64,000 nucleotides of DNA. Origin: Caldicellulosiruptor obsidiansis OB47 (GTDB taxonomy: Bacteria > Bacillota > Thermoanaerobacteria > Caldicellulosiruptorales > Caldicellulosiruptoraceae). Within the stretch, counting starts at the first letter, position 1. Every line of letters starts with the position of its first letter. A program made the translations under genes and the position numbers. This document shows, piece after piece, positions 1-9,145 of the stretch. The notes under the pieces were generated by a model that saw nothing but the letters and a program-made list of their open reading frames with translations, was not told the origin of the DNA and made no database searches. The stretch is from the NCBI RefSeq assembly GCF_000145215.1, contig NC_014392.1, forward strand, positions 1,868,001-1,932,000. Direction: 5' to 3'.

Positions 1-368
1 CGAAAAAGCATCTCCATTGTCCAGTCAGGAGAATTTTTGATGGCAGAGCTCAAAAAAAGACCCTCTATATAGTTTCGCTTATAAAAGTTTATGGTCAGCT
101 CAGCAATTTCCTGAGGCGTAAATGTTGCCCTTTTTATATCATTGCTTCTTCTGTTAATACAGTAAGCACAGTCAAAAATACATTCATTTGTAAATAGAAC
201 TTTCAAAAGGGAGATACAACGCCCATCATCTGTCCAGCTGTGGCAAATACCTGCAGAAAATGTTGAGCCAAATCCAAAATGCTTTTCCCTTTTGCTTCCA
301 CTTGACGCGCACGAAACATCATACTTTGCAGCAGCACCAAGCACCTCAAGTTTTTCAAGTATATCCAT
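1..368 (-). CDS. Radical SAM protein, putative DNA modification/repair type (partial)
   Basis: The gene begins at an ATG at 366-368 and runs off the left edge, so only about 122 N-terminal residues are visible. They contain CIFDCAYC, the CxxxCxxC ligand set for the 4Fe-4S cluster of radical SAM enzymes, about 65 residues in, preceded by an SSGSKREKHFG segment and ICHSWTDDGRC. This N-terminal layout recalls the family annotated as putative DNA modification/repair radical SAM protein, usually encoded beside a uracil-DNA glycosylase-like gene. That partner would lie outside the window. The subfamily call is from memory of the family; the radical SAM call is direct. Confidence 0.75.
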   Translation of the reverse strand, partial: MDILEKLEVLGAAAKYDVSCASSGSKREKHFGFGSTFSAGICHSWTDDGRCISLLKVLFTNECIFDCAYCINRRSNDIKRATFTPQEIAELTINFYKRNYIEGLFLSSAIKNSPDWTMEMLF

Positions 369-455
369 ACAAATCACTTCTTTTTTTAAAGACTATTTGT
401 AGTTAATTTATACCTATATAATAACCGAATATATATTCTATTTCAAGAGAAAATT

Positions 456-497
456 AAGAGACCCCTTTCTACAGGTATGAAGAGAAAAGGGCCTCTT
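456..497 (-). terminator. Terminator hairpin after the GH42 operon
   Basis: The arms AAGAG-A-CCCCTTTCT and AGAAAAGGG-CCTCTT form a stem with small bulges. On the minus strand it is followed by a T-rich stretch. It ends the operon that reads leftward from 4195. The rest of 369-591 shows nothing else recognisable. Confidence 0.55.
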
Positions 498-591
498 ACT
501 ATTCTTTTGTGGATTCAACACCAGAATACTTTGGCGACATTCTGTACTGCCACCTCTATTGTAGTTATCAGGGGGTAGTATCTGCGGTTTT

Positions 592-2631
592 TTAACCTTT
601 TAATCTTCTTAGTATCATAACCTCTTTGGATGCAAGAGTAGCTTTTCCGCCCAAAACCTTCTGTGTTATCAACTCATAATACTCATCTTTAAGCTCAATA
701 TTTACATCATAACCATTGAAATTCAAAAGAAACACATATTCATTCCCATTTTTTTCTCTTTTTGTTACTTCAACACCTTCTGGCACAGGTAATATTGGTT
801 GTACACCAGCCTTTTCAGCGTAGAACTTAACAAGACCTTCTATAAACCTTTGCTCTGGTCTTGTTCCAATATAAATTGCCTTTCCATTTCCATAATCATT
901 TTCAACAACTGCCGGCATTTTGCTGTAATAATCCTGTTCATAGTGAGCAAGCGCCCTTGCACCTTCAAGGTGAATAACGTCGCAGATAAAATCACATTCG
1001 TATTTTCCGTCAAGCATACCTATAGGTTTTTCAAGTATAATAGCATTTTTCATATCAGGGAAAAGCGCATCAATCTCCTCAACCCAGATACCACAGAGTT
1101 TCCTAAACCAACCCGGATAGCCGCCAAGAATTACTCTGTCATTTTCATCAACAAGTCCTGATAGATATGTTGTAATAAATATTCCGCCGTTTTTTACATA
1201 GTTTTCTATGTTCTTTGCACTTTCTTCGTCAAGAAGATACAAAAGTGGTGCAACAACAAGCTTGTACCTTGTTAAATCTTCTTTCGGGTCAACAACATCC
1301 ACATTTGTTTTCAACTTATATAGAGCTCTGTAGTACGCATCTACATGTTCAAGGTAAGATATATCATTTCTAAATCCCATACTCTCTTCAAGCGCCCACC
1401 AGTTTTCCCAGTCAAATAAAAGTGCAACCTCGCTCTTAGTTGTTGACTCCAAAATCTCATCAAGAAGCAAAAGTTCGTCGCCAATCTTTTTAAGCTCCTT
1501 GCTCACCCTCGTCTCAAGATGCCCAACATGCGGAACCATTGCAGAGTGAAACTTTTCACACGAAGCAACCGACTGTCTCCACTGGAAATACAGCACAGAA
1601 TCAGCTCCGTGTGCAATTGCATGATAGCTCAAAAGCCTTATCATACCAGGTCTTTTTGCGGAGTTGTACCACTGCCAGTTTGTCTGGCTTGGTGTTTGTT
1701 CCATTAATATAAAAGACTGGTCTCTTTTGAGCCCCCTCATAAGGTCATGTTTGAATGCAACAGAGCTTGGTGCATCTTTTATCGAAGGGTAATTGTCCCA
1801 TGATACAATGTCCATATGTTTTGCCCATTTGTGATAGTCAAGAGGTTTGAACGGTCCCATCAAGTTTGTTGTAACAGGGACATCTGGCATGTATTTTTTG
1901 ATAATCTCAACTTCCATTTTATAAAGATTTAGAAGGCTGTCTGACATAAACCTCTTGTAATCAAGCGAAAGTCCCTGGAATGAGCTTTTCTGTCTTCCAG
2001 GCAAATATTCATATTCCTCGTTCAGATACGATGGAACTTCTATCTCATCCCAATCATAAAATGTATGTCCCCAGAAAGCTGTGTTCCATCTCTTGTTAAG
2101 CTCATCCAATGTTTTATATCTATCTTTTAGCCACTGTCTAAAGGCTTTCGCACAGTTTTCACAGTAGCAGTAAGGACCATATTCGTTACTGATATGCCAC
2201 ATTATAACTGCAGGATGGTCTTTATACCTTTTTGCCATCTCTTCAACAATTCTTCTCACTGCATTTTTGAAGTTTGGACTGTTGGGACAGTAGTTCTGCC
2301 TTGCTCCATGTTTTCTTTTTCTCCCATGAATGTCAACAGGCAACACGTCAGGATACTTTTTAGAGAGCCATGCTGGCTGAGAAGCTGTAGGTGTTGCCAA
2401 GATGACATGTATCCCATTTGAATAGAGCTTATTGATTATTTTATCAAGCCATTCAAATGTAAATTCATCTTCATTTGGCTGAAGCTGTGCCCATGAAAAT
2501 ATTGGCATAGAAACTGCATTTACGTTATAGTATTTCATAAATTCAATGTCCTTTTCCCACACATCCTCTGTCCACTGGTCAGGATTGTAGTCTCCACCGT
2601 GCAAAAATTTTTTCAGCTTGATTTTGCCCAT
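592..2631 (-). CDS. Beta-galactosidase, glycoside hydrolase family 42
   Basis: 679 residues, a normal GH42 length. The TIM-barrel domain occupies about 1-400. The acid/base glutamate is E150 in HISNEYG and the nucleophile is E311 in ILMEQTPS. C115, C155, C157 and C160 form the zinc site typical of thermophilic GH42 enzymes. A trimerisation domain (about 400-610) and a short beta-sandwich domain follow. There is no signal peptide, so it likely acts on imported beta-galactosides in the cytoplasm. It is the last gene of an operon with the ASRT-family protein and an alpha/beta hydrolase. Exact substrate (lactose, galactan or arabinogalactan fragments) cannot be told from sequence. Confidence 0.93.
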   Translation of the reverse strand: MGKIKLKKFLHGGDYNPDQWTEDVWEKDIEFMKYYNVNAVSMPIFSWAQLQPNEDEFTFEWLDKIINKLYSNGIHVILATPTASQPAWLSKKYPDVLPVDIHGRKRKHGARQNYCPNSPNFKNAVRRIVEEMAKRYKDHPAVIMWHISNEYGPYCYCENCAKAFRQWLKDRYKTLDELNKRWNTAFWGHTFYDWDEIEVPSYLNEEYEYLPGRQKSSFQGLSLDYKRFMSDSLLNLYKMEVEIIKKYMPDVPVTTNLMGPFKPLDYHKWAKHMDIVSWDNYPSIKDAPSSVAFKHDLMRGLKRDQSFILMEQTPSQTNWQWYNSAKRPGMIRLLSYHAIAHGADSVLYFQWRQSVASCEKFHSAMVPHVGHLETRVSKELKKIGDELLLLDEILESTTKSEVALLFDWENWWALEESMGFRNDISYLEHVDAYYRALYKLKTNVDVVDPKEDLTRYKLVVAPLLYLLDEESAKNIENYVKNGGIFITTYLSGLVDENDRVILGGYPGWFRKLCGIWVEEIDALFPDMKNAIILEKPIGMLDGKYECDFICDVIHLEGARALAHYEQDYYSKMPAVVENDYGNGKAIYIGTRPEQRFIEGLVKFYAEKAGVQPILPVPEGVEVTKREKNGNEYVFLLNFNGYDVNIELKDEYYELITQKVLGGKATLASKEVMILRRLKG

Positions 2632-2670
2632 TATAAAAGCCTCCTTTTAAAATATAATGTCTGCTTACCC

Positions 2671-3042
2671 TTACTCAATCGGAAAACCAATAACGCTCAA
2701 AAGCGCCATATTGCCAAGTCTTGTGTCAAGACGTGACATTTGAACAACAATCTCTTTGTCACTCTCAACAACAAGAGAATATGGAACTTCTTTTGGAATA
2801 ATTAGACCTCCTATCAACTCCGGCTTATTTAACCATGCATGAATTGTTCTTCGGGCTTTCACAATAAAATAGTCACTTTCAATTGGTTCTCTGTCTTCAA
2901 AAAACACAGTAAGCTTTACTTTTGCATCGCTATCCCCTGTGTTTACTATACACAAACACTCATGACCAGGAATTGACATTGAACCTTCTGATGGAATGTA
3001 ACCATCTGGTATCACCCAAACTTTTTTCCCCAGATGTTTCAA
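2671..3042 (-). CDS. ASRT-family (sensory rhodopsin transducer-like) protein
   Basis: 123 residues that match the Anabaena sensory rhodopsin transducer family over the whole length. Shared features include the start (KKVWVIPDGYIP), HECLCIVNTGD, a charged FFEDREPI strand, VKARRTIHAWLN, and the end QMSRLDTRLGNMALLS. The family is a small all-beta tetramer. In cyanobacteria it partners a rhodopsin; other members have been linked to carbohydrate or DNA binding. No rhodopsin is present here. It sits 29 bp after the alpha/beta hydrolase and 40 bp before the GH42 gene, so a role in sugar sensing or binding is the natural inference. Confidence 0.8.
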   Translation of the reverse strand: MKHLGKKVWVIPDGYIPSEGSMSIPGHECLCIVNTGDSDAKVKLTVFFEDREPIESDYFIVKARRTIHAWLNKPELIGGLIIPKEVPYSLVVESDKEIVVQMSRLDTRLGNMALLSVIGFPIE

Positions 3043-3070
3043 ATTAATTACCTCCTCGCATTTGAAGATT

Positions 3071-4195
3071 TTACAAATTTTTTGTTATGTACTCCAAAGC
3101 ATCTTTTTGCATATTTAAATTAAATTCATGCCCATTTGGATAAAATTTGTATTCAAATTGGTTACCACAATCAAAATTTACAAAGTAACTTTTTATCCTC
3201 TCTACAGCAGACTGCATTGCATCTTTTGGAAAGAGACTATCATACTCACACTGCATAATAAAAAGTTTTCTTGGAGCAATCAAAGCTGCAACATCAGGCA
3301 GGTCAAGAACCCTTGTAAAACCTGGAATATGAACCATAAAAGTATGTCTTGCAGTTTTGCCAAGCATTTTTCTAAATTCAGACATAAAGGCAATAATGAT
3401 GCTACATTTTATTTCATTTCTGAGGCTGCTCAAAAAAAGTGTCCTAAAGCCCCCTAAGGAAAATCCCATGCAACCAATTCTTTTCTTCTCTACATCCTCT
3501 CTTTGCAAGAGATAGTTAAGCCATGCCAAATCTTCATTTAACAAAATGCTTGGCCAGTTTGTTCCATAAAGATTGATATTCTTAAACATTATAGGTTCAA
3601 GTTGAGAGGATATTTTATTGAAAATTCTTATGTACTCATCTAAACCTTCTTGATAATTCAAAAGCTCATTTATTGAATTGTCATCTGTTAAAAGCTCAAT
3701 TAACTCAGCAGAAAGCCTTCTTTTCCCAAAATAAAATGCATCGGGAGAAAATACAGCAAACCCGTTTTTTACAAACTCTAACGCCCACGGCAATGATGAG
3801 TAAAATTTTTTCTGGTATTCATTGACAAAAGTCTGGGTATTGTCTTGCCTGTATATTCTTTCTTTACCATAGTAGTAAAATCCACCATGGTCATGCAAAA
3901 CAACCACCACAGGATAAGGTGGATTCAAATCCCTTGGTTTTAAAAGCACAGCTTCTGAGTGAATACCATTTAAATTTCCAGCTATAATCTCTTCTTTAAA
4001 TTCACCATGGTCAATCTCAAATTTTTTATCTTCCCTGAATATTAGGCTTAAATTCAGGTAAAGAAGCGACACCAATTTATCTACAATTTTTCTTTGCTCT
4101 TCAAAAGTTTTCTGATTTGAAACTACTTCTCCCCACTTGGTGCTTTCAGAGAAACTGTTGTGTTTTCCAAAGTATTTCTCAAAAATTTCTGACAT
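3071..4195 (-). CDS. Alpha/beta hydrolase (dienelactone hydrolase/acetyl-esterase-like)
   Basis: About 374 residues from the preferred ATG at 4195, which has GAAGGG six bases upstream; the open frame extends to 4324 but that extension looks non-coding. The nucleophile elbow is GFSLGG, with an oxyanion strand VVVVLHDHGG upstream. The acid is likely the D in QCEYDSLFP and the histidine is in PNGHEFN, giving a complete triad. No signal peptide is seen. As first gene of the GH42 operon it may deacetylate sugars or oligosaccharides before glycosidase action; that role is inferred from neighbours only. Confidence 0.75.
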   Translation of the reverse strand: MSEIFEKYFGKHNSFSESTKWGEVVSNQKTFEEQRKIVDKLVSLLYLNLSLIFREDKKFEIDHGEFKEEIIAGNLNGIHSEAVLLKPRDLNPPYPVVVVLHDHGGFYYYGKERIYRQDNTQTFVNEYQKKFYSSLPWALEFVKNGFAVFSPDAFYFGKRRLSAELIELLTDDNSINELLNYQEGLDEYIRIFNKISSQLEPIMFKNINLYGTNWPSILLNEDLAWLNYLLQREDVEKKRIGCMGFSLGGFRTLFLSSLRNEIKCSIIIAFMSEFRKMLGKTARHTFMVHIPGFTRVLDLPDVAALIAPRKLFIMQCEYDSLFPKDAMQSAVERIKSYFVNFDCGNQFEYKFYPNGHEFNLNMQKDALEYITKNL

Positions 4196-4346
4196 CATTA
4201 TCCCTTCAGATATCATTTTTTTATGCCTTGTTAATTGCATTAACGTTGAACTTGTTCTTATTATACTACAACTTTTCTTTGGATTGAATGATTTTGGTGT
4301 TTTGCAAATTAAGATTAATATCAATATTTTAAGATATTTAAAAAGG

Positions 4347-4375
4347 TTGCAAATTCATTGATTTGATTTTATAAT
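4347..4375 (+). promoter_or_regulatory. Sigma-A promoter for tRNA-Arg(TCG)
   Basis: TTGCAA at 4347-4352 and TATAAT at 4370-4375 with a 17-bp spacer, 24 bp upstream of the tRNA. Confidence 0.65.
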
Positions 4376-4399
4376 TTAAATTGGTGTTATAAAAGACAT

Positions 4400-4475
4400 G
4401 CGCCCGTAGCTCAGAGGATAGAGCGTAGGACTTCGAATCCTGTGGTCGGGGGTTCGACTCCCCCCGGGCGTGCCA
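4400..4475 (+). tRNA. tRNA-Arg (anticodon TCG)
   Basis: A full cloverleaf of 76 nt. The acceptor arms are GCGCCCG and CGGGCGT, the D arm is GCTC...GAGC, the anticodon loop CTTCGAA gives TCG, and the T loop is TTCGACT. CCA is encoded. Confidence 0.93.
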
Positions 4476-4639
4476 AGTAGGATTTATCAAGGATTGAAGA
4501 TGGTAGTAAAAGTTGAAAATTGGGATTAAAAAGCAGTAAGTCCTGTGGAGAATGTATACCACTGTAAATGTCAATATCATTAAAATGAACAAAAAATCGA
4601 AAATAAAAATGTACAAAAAATAAACTTAGCTTTGCTGGT

Positions 4640-4990
4640 TTGAGTTGCTAAAATATGCTGTTTTTGACTGCAATCTGTATGAAGGTCCTTTTATAAAAAT
4701 CACGTAAGAATGATGGAACAGCTTATCTAAAATTGCATTTGCTATTGTTGTTCCACCAAATATCTCTCCCCATTCTTAAAATACAACATTGGTTGTTATT
4801 ATTGTGTTGCTTTTTTCATATCTGCTCAATATAAGTTGAAAAAATAAATTCGCTCCATCATTGTTCTTTGGGTAAACAACTTATCTCATCTATTATTAAA
4901 ACTCTATATTTTGAAAAATGTTTAAGCCTGTATTCTAATCTGTTTTCTAACAGTGCCTTTTTTAGCTGGGCTATTAACTCTTAAAGACCA
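4640..4990 (-). pseudogene. Degraded IstB-like ATPase of an IS21-family element
   Basis: Minus-strand translation gives pieces of IstB in order: VLIIDEIS (Walker B), a frame break, then DGANLFFQLILSRYEKSN and TIITTNVVF, an in-frame stop, EWGEIFGGTTIANAILDKL, FHHSYVIFIKGPSYRL. At least one frameshift and one stop are present and the N-terminal Walker A part is missing. No istA is adjacent. This is a dead IS21 remnant. Confidence 0.75.
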
Positions 4991-5349
4991 GTTAAAATAA
5001 AATTTTATTCACTGTAGAAATAATCATCAAACTGAGCTACTTAAAATAAATAAAAACGAAATTGTTGAAACTGCTAAAAACATGGCAAAAGAAGCAAGTA
5101 CTAAATATGTATTGCTTCCTGTGATAATCCTAAGCGCCCAGACCTACAACTACAAAAGTAAAACTTGCTCGATTAAGAAAGGTAAAAAGACATTTTCGCC
5201 ATATACGCTTTCTTCGTTAAAGAAAATAAGGCTTACCCGGATGAAAGTTTTTGATAATTCAATTACAAGATCAATAATTAGAAATAACACGCACCAGATA
5301 AATTTTTATAACTACGAAATTTGAAGAAAACGAAAGGTATTTGAGAAAA
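4991..5349. other. Region with no recognisable gene
   Basis: AT-rich DNA between the istB remnant and the ArsR fragment. A plus-strand open frame at 5082-5324 could encode an 80-residue lysine-rich peptide, but it has no ribosome binding site and matches no family I know. It is probably decayed mobile-element DNA. Confidence 0.4.
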
Positions 5350-5460
5350 TCAAAGGTATGTTGAGAGAGATGGAAATTCATGTAACATTTTTATTATCCT
5401 TAATCTCAAAGGATGTCCAACCGCTCTAAGTAATTTAGCGCTCAGTTCATCTTTATTCAT
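5350..5460 (-). pseudogene. Truncated ArsR-family regulator
   Basis: A good ribosome binding site (AAAGGTGAT) precedes an ATG at 5460. The peptide begins MNKDELSAKLLRAVGHPLRL and continues RIIKMLHEF, the N-terminal helices of an ArsR regulator, but stops after 36 residues. The HTH and effector parts are missing. It lies just downstream of the MFS gene and was probably cut by the rearrangement that left the IS21 debris. Confidence 0.65.
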
Positions 5461-5499
5461 GAAATATCACCTTTTTGTAGATTTTGTCAAAACTCATTT

Positions 5500-6888
5500 T
5501 TAGCTTTCATTTCTTGGTCTTGAATAAGATATTAAAGCTCCAATAAAACTTATCAAAGCAGCAATGTAATAAACTTTACTGCTGCTTGTTAAAAATCTAA
5601 CGGCATAAATGCCCTTTTGTTGGTTCATAAATACACTAAATAAAGCTGTGGAAAAAGAAATACCAATAACCATCCCCAAGTTTTTTATAAGTTGAGTTAT
5701 ACCATTAGCAATACCAAGTTTTTGTTTTGGAACGCTTCCCATAATACAACTATTATTAGGAGATTGAAAAAGTCCCAATGACAACCCCATTAGTGAATGT
5801 GCAAATATTACTAAAACCAAAGGTGTAGTCATTTTCACATTTGCAAGAAGTATTAAAGCAATTCCATTTATAACTAAACCAGATGTTGCCAACAAGTAAG
5901 AGCCAATTTTATCTGATAATTTACCACTAAAAGGCGATATTATAGCCATTGCTATTGGAAAAGCCATCATATATAAACCGGCTTTTTGAACAGGTAAATC
6001 TATAACTCGTTGATAATAAAAAGGAAGAAGTACTGTAGGGGTATACATAGTGAAAAATGAAAGCAGTGAAGCAGTTACCGCTGTTGAAAAACTTTTAATT
6101 TTAAATAATCCTAAATCTACAACTGGATTATCACATTTTCTTTCTCTATAGATAAATAAAACAAGTGCTAAAGCAAACAATAACATGCTTATAGTAAAAT
6201 TATAATCGTTCAGCTTAATTTTGTTAATAGAAGATATAGCATAAATAAAACTTACTATTACTATTACAAGTAAAAAAGAACCAATAAAATCAAATTGAGA
6301 AAACTTAAATTTGTGTTCTTTCTTATCTCTGGGAATAGTAAAATATGATAAAACAAATCCCAAAAATGATACTATAAAAGTTAGTATGAATGCGCTTCGC
6401 CAACCCCACAATGAAGTTATAGCACCACCTACTGGTGGACCGAAAACACTTCCAAGCGCCATTGTACTCGCTAATATTCCTATATTTTTACCTCTTTCAC
6501 TTGCTGGCAGATTTTCGGTCACTATAGCCAATCCGTTCGCCATAACCATTGCACCGCCTATTCCTTGCAATACGCGCATAACAAGTAACATCTCAAAATT
6601 CACTGACAAACCACAAAATAGAGTAAATATTGAAATAACGAAATAACCTAAGTTATAAATTTTTCTTCTCCCTATTGAATCGGCTACTGAACCTAAAATA
6701 GGCAAAAGTGCCGACATTGTAAGAAGATAAATTGATGCCACCCACTGAATTATGTTAATATCCTTACTAAACTCTTTTGCAATTACAGGTAATACAACAT
6801 TGACAATCCCGCTATCAAACATAGAAAAAAATGCTCCAACCATCACTGTAAACAAAATAAGATCATTTCTTCTTTTCTCATTTGGCAT
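5500..6888 (-). CDS. MFS multidrug exporter, DHA2 (14-TMS) type
   Basis: About 462 residues, almost wholly hydrophobic with some 14 membrane segments. The MFS motif A GSVADSIGRRKIY follows the second segment, and GIVNVVLP in segment 1 is typical of EmrB/QacA-type drug:H+ antiporters. The ATG at 6888 is preferred over the TTG at 6897 because GGAGG lies 10 bases upstream of it. The promoter at 6943-6971 carries an ArsR-type palindrome in its spacer, identical in core to those of the arsR and ferredoxin genes near 11.3-11.6 kb. Its substrate may therefore be a metalloid or organoarsenical, by inference. Confidence 0.85.
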   Translation of the reverse strand: MPNEKRRNDLILFTVMVGAFFSMFDSGIVNVVLPVIAKEFSKDINIIQWVASIYLLTMSALLPILGSVADSIGRRKIYNLGYFVISIFTLFCGLSVNFEMLLVMRVLQGIGGAMVMANGLAIVTENLPASERGKNIGILASTMALGSVFGPPVGGAITSLWGWRSAFILTFIVSFLGFVLSYFTIPRDKKEHKFKFSQFDFIGSFLLVIVIVSFIYAISSINKIKLNDYNFTISMLLFALALVLFIYRERKCDNPVVDLGLFKIKSFSTAVTASLLSFFTMYTPTVLLPFYYQRVIDLPVQKAGLYMMAFPIAMAIISPFSGKLSDKIGSYLLATSGLVINGIALILLANVKMTTPLVLVIFAHSLMGLSLGLFQSPNNSCIMGSVPKQKLGIANGITQLIKNLGMVIGISFSTALFSVFMNQQKGIYAVRFLTSSSKVYYIAALISFIGALISYSRPRNES

Positions 6889-6942
6889 TAAACTCAAGCC
6901 TCCTCAATACAGTAATTAGCAAATGCTAAATTTATGCTTATG

Positions 6943-6971
6943 ATTATATTCGATTATTCGAATATTGTCAA
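6943..6971 (-). promoter_or_regulatory. MFS promoter with ArsR-type operator in the spacer
   Basis: On the minus strand TTGACA (6966-6971) and TATAAT (6943-6948) are 17 bp apart. The spacer contains the perfect palindrome TATTCGAATA (6955-6964). About 27 bp here are nearly identical to 11631-11661. Binding in the spacer would block RNA polymerase. Confidence 0.7.
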
Positions 6972-7074
6972 GTTTTTTTAAAATCATTTTTACAAAAAAT
7001 TAGGTAATTATAATTCTTCGTTATGTCCTCTAAAAATATAATCTCATTGCATCAATTCTTCTATACCTTTTATA

Positions 7075-7105
7075 TTGACAAGAAAATATCAATCTTGTAT
7101 GATAT
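7075..7105 (+). promoter_or_regulatory. arsR-arsC-acr3 promoter and operator
   Basis: TTGACA at 7075-7080 and TATGAT at 7098-7103 are 17 bp apart. The inverted repeat ATATCA-N8-TGATAT (7086-7105) covers the spacer and -10. This is a typical ArsR autoregulation layout and differs from the TATTCGAATA operator used elsewhere in the island. Confidence 0.65.
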
Positions 7106-7147
7106 ATGAGTGTAGTTGAATATAATCATAGAATGAAGGGGGTAATT

Positions 7148-7519
7148 ATGAACTTAGCCGAAATTTTAAAAATTCTTGGGGACGAGTGTAGATTGCGAAT
7201 AATAAATCTGCTTTTGCAGCAAAGTCTTTGTGTTTGTGATATAGAAAAAATACTTGGCACAACACAATCCAATACTTCAAGACACCTAAACAAATTAAAA
7301 GTAGCTGGTATTTTATCAGCTTCAAAAAAATCACAATGGATATATTACAGTATAAACAAATTATTTTTACAAGAAAATGAAAAGTTAATTGAATTTTTAA
7401 GAGAAAAGTTTTCTCAGCAAGAGATTTTTAAAAATGATTTAATTCGGCTTAAAGAATTGAAAGAAAAATACAAAGAATGTGAACATACTTTTAAAAAAGT
7501 GCAAAGGAGTGATATTTAA
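7148..7519 (+). CDS. arsR: ArsR/SmtB-family arsenic-responsive repressor
   Basis: 123 residues from the ATG at 7148, which has GAAGGGGG upstream. The winged-helix fold is visible: DECRLRIINLLL, then the C28-V-C30 metalloid-binding pair at the DNA recognition region, and TQSNTSRHLNKL as recognition helix. CxC there is the classical As(III)/Sb(III) sensor of ArsR proteins. It is first in an operon with arsC (2-bp gap) and acr3. Release by arsenite would derepress all three genes. Confidence 0.88.
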   Translation: MNLAEILKILGDECRLRIINLLLQQSLCVCDIEKILGTTQSNTSRHLNKLKVAGILSASKKSQWIYYSINKLFLQENEKLIEFLREKFSQQEIFKNDLIRLKELKEKYKECEHTFKKVQRSDI

Positions 7520-7520
7520 A

Positions 7521-7937
7521 ATGAAACCAAGAGTTGCTTTTGTTTGTGTTGGTAATTCATGTCGAAGCCAGATGGCAGAAGGTTTTGCAAAACACTACGG
7601 CAAAGATTTGATTGAAGTGTACAGTGCAGGAACAGATATTGCAAAGGAGGTAAATCCTCTTGCCATTGAAGTCATGAGAGAGGTTGGAATTGATATATCT
7701 TCACATTTTCCAAAGACAATATTTGATATTCCAAAAGAAGTTGATTTTTTAATCACTATGGGTTGTGGTGTTGAATGTCCATTTATCCCATGTAAGGTAA
7801 AAGAGGATTGGGGACTACCTGACCCTGTAGAAAAACCTATTGAAGAATTTAGAAAAGTAAGAGACGAGATAGAAAAAAAGGTCTTAGAGCTTATTATTGA
7901 AAGAATTAAAAAAGAATACTATAGGGAGGGAAAATAA
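7521..7937 (+). CDS. arsC: Arsenate reductase, thioredoxin-coupled (LMW-phosphatase fold)
   Basis: 138 residues with AAAGGAG before the ATG. The P-loop C9-VGNSC-R15 is the CX5R phosphatase signature. C82 and C91 in [12 protein letters not shown] supply the relay cysteines of the Bacillus-type enzyme; C86 is an extra one. DWGLPDP carries the general acid. The enzyme reduces arsenate to arsenite using thioredoxin, in the cytoplasm, and passes it to Acr3 next door. Confidence 0.9.
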   Translation: MKPRVAFVCVGNSCRSQMAEGFAKHYGKDLIEVYSAGTDIAKEVNPLAIEVMREVGIDISSHFPKTIFDIPKEVDFLITMGCGVECPFIPCKVKEDWGLPDPVEKPIEEFRKVRDEIEKKVLELIIERIKKEYYREGK

Positions 7938-7939
7938 AA

Positions 7940-9028
7940 ATGCAACAGAAAAAAGGCTTGTCGTTTTTAGATAGATTTTTGACAGTCTGGATTTTGCTTG
8001 CTATGATTGTAGGTGTTTTGATAGGATATTTTTTCCCAAACTTTGCAAACGTGCTAAATAAGCTTAGCATTGGAACAACATCAATTCCAATTGCTATTGG
8101 ATTAATTTTGATGATGTACCCCCCTCTTGCAAAAGTTAGATATGAAGAAATAGGAAAGACAAAAGCAGGCAAAAAACCTTTTGGAATTGCAATCTTATAT
8201 AACTGGTTTATAGGACCTGTTGTCATGTTTTTGCTTGCCATATTGCTTTTGAGGGATTATCCACATTATATGATAGGAGTAATACTGGTAGGATTGGCTC
8301 GATGCATTGCGATGGTTCTTGTATGGAATGACCTTGCAGATGGTGACAGGGATTTTGTTGCAGGGCTTGTTGCTCTCAATGCAATCTGGCAAGTTCTCAC
8401 CTATTCAGTATTAGCATATATATTTATAAAGTTACTTCCTCCACTTTTTGGAATTAGCACATCTTCAATAGCATTGAATATTTCTATGAAAGAAATAGCT
8501 ATATCGGTATTTATTTACCTCGGCATTCCTTTTATAGCTGGAGTATTGACAAGAATCTTTCTGGTCAGTAAAAAAGGTAGAGAATGGTATGAAAAAAATT
8601 TTGTACCTAAGATAAGCCCAATAACTTTAATAGCATTACTCTTTACAGTCATTGTGATGTTTTCTCTAAAAGGAAAGTACATTGTTACTTTACCACTTCA
8701 TGTATTGAGGATTGCAATACCACTTTCGTTGTATTTTGTTATAATGTTTTTAATAACATTTTTCACAGCATACAAAAGAAAATATGGTTATCCTGAAAGT
8801 GCAACTGTTGGTCTTACAGCTGCAAGTAACGATTTTGAACTTGCAATAGCAGTGGCTGTTGCAACTTTTGGTTTAGCTTCAGGCGAAGCATTTGCAACAG
8901 TTATTGGTCCATTGATTGAAGTTCCTGTCATGCTTCTTTTAGTAAATGTTGCTCTGTATTTAAAGAAGAAGCTTTATAGCTCTCAAGATGAAAAAAGTTA
9001 CAAAGAAAATTCCTTCAAGCAGAATTAG
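7940..9028 (+). CDS. acr3: Arsenite efflux permease, ACR3 family
   Basis: 362 residues with about 10 membrane helices. [15 protein letters not shown] contains the conserved cysteine needed for arsenite transport, and [15 protein letters not shown] is the conserved segment near helix 9. It starts 3 bp after arsC with GGGAGGG as ribosome binding site. It exports As(III) and completes the detoxification operon. Its terminator, just downstream, has been split by an insertion sequence. Confidence 0.92.
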   Translation: MQQKKGLSFLDRFLTVWILLAMIVGVLIGYFFPNFANVLNKLSIGTTSIPIAIGLILMMYPPLAKVRYEEIGKTKAGKKPFGIAILYNWFIGPVVMFLLAILLLRDYPHYMIGVILVGLARCIAMVLVWNDLADGDRDFVAGLVALNAIWQVLTYSVLAYIFIKLLPPLFGISTSSIALNISMKEIAISVFIYLGIPFIAGVLTRIFLVSKKGREWYEKNFVPKISPITLIALLFTVIVMFSLKGKYIVTLPLHVLRIAIPLSLYFVIMFLITFFTAYKRKYGYPESATVGLTAASNDFELAIAVAVATFGLASGEAFATVIGPLIEVPVMLLLVNVALYLKKKLYSSQDEKSYKENSFKQN

Positions 9029-9145
9029 ATAAGAAAAGGGCTATCCTCGTCGAGACTATAAGTAATTTTGTGTAAAGTATAAGGACCTCCTTCTTGGTAA
9101 GAATCAGAATATAAACAAAAATATCCAAGAAGGAGGTTTTTTGTT

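Noticed and set aside
799-1161. Plus-strand frames opposite the GH42, rel, lysC and other genes
   Set aside because: They are antisense shadows of strong genes, with no ribosome binding sites or family features.
4338-4616. 92-residue minus-strand reading frame over the tRNA
   Set aside because: Its central peptide (GESNPRPQDSKSYALSSELR) is the well-known artefact of translating the antisense strand of a tRNA gene.
5082-5324. 80-residue plus-strand reading frame
   Set aside because: No ribosome binding site, no recognisable family and a setting of decayed mobile DNA.
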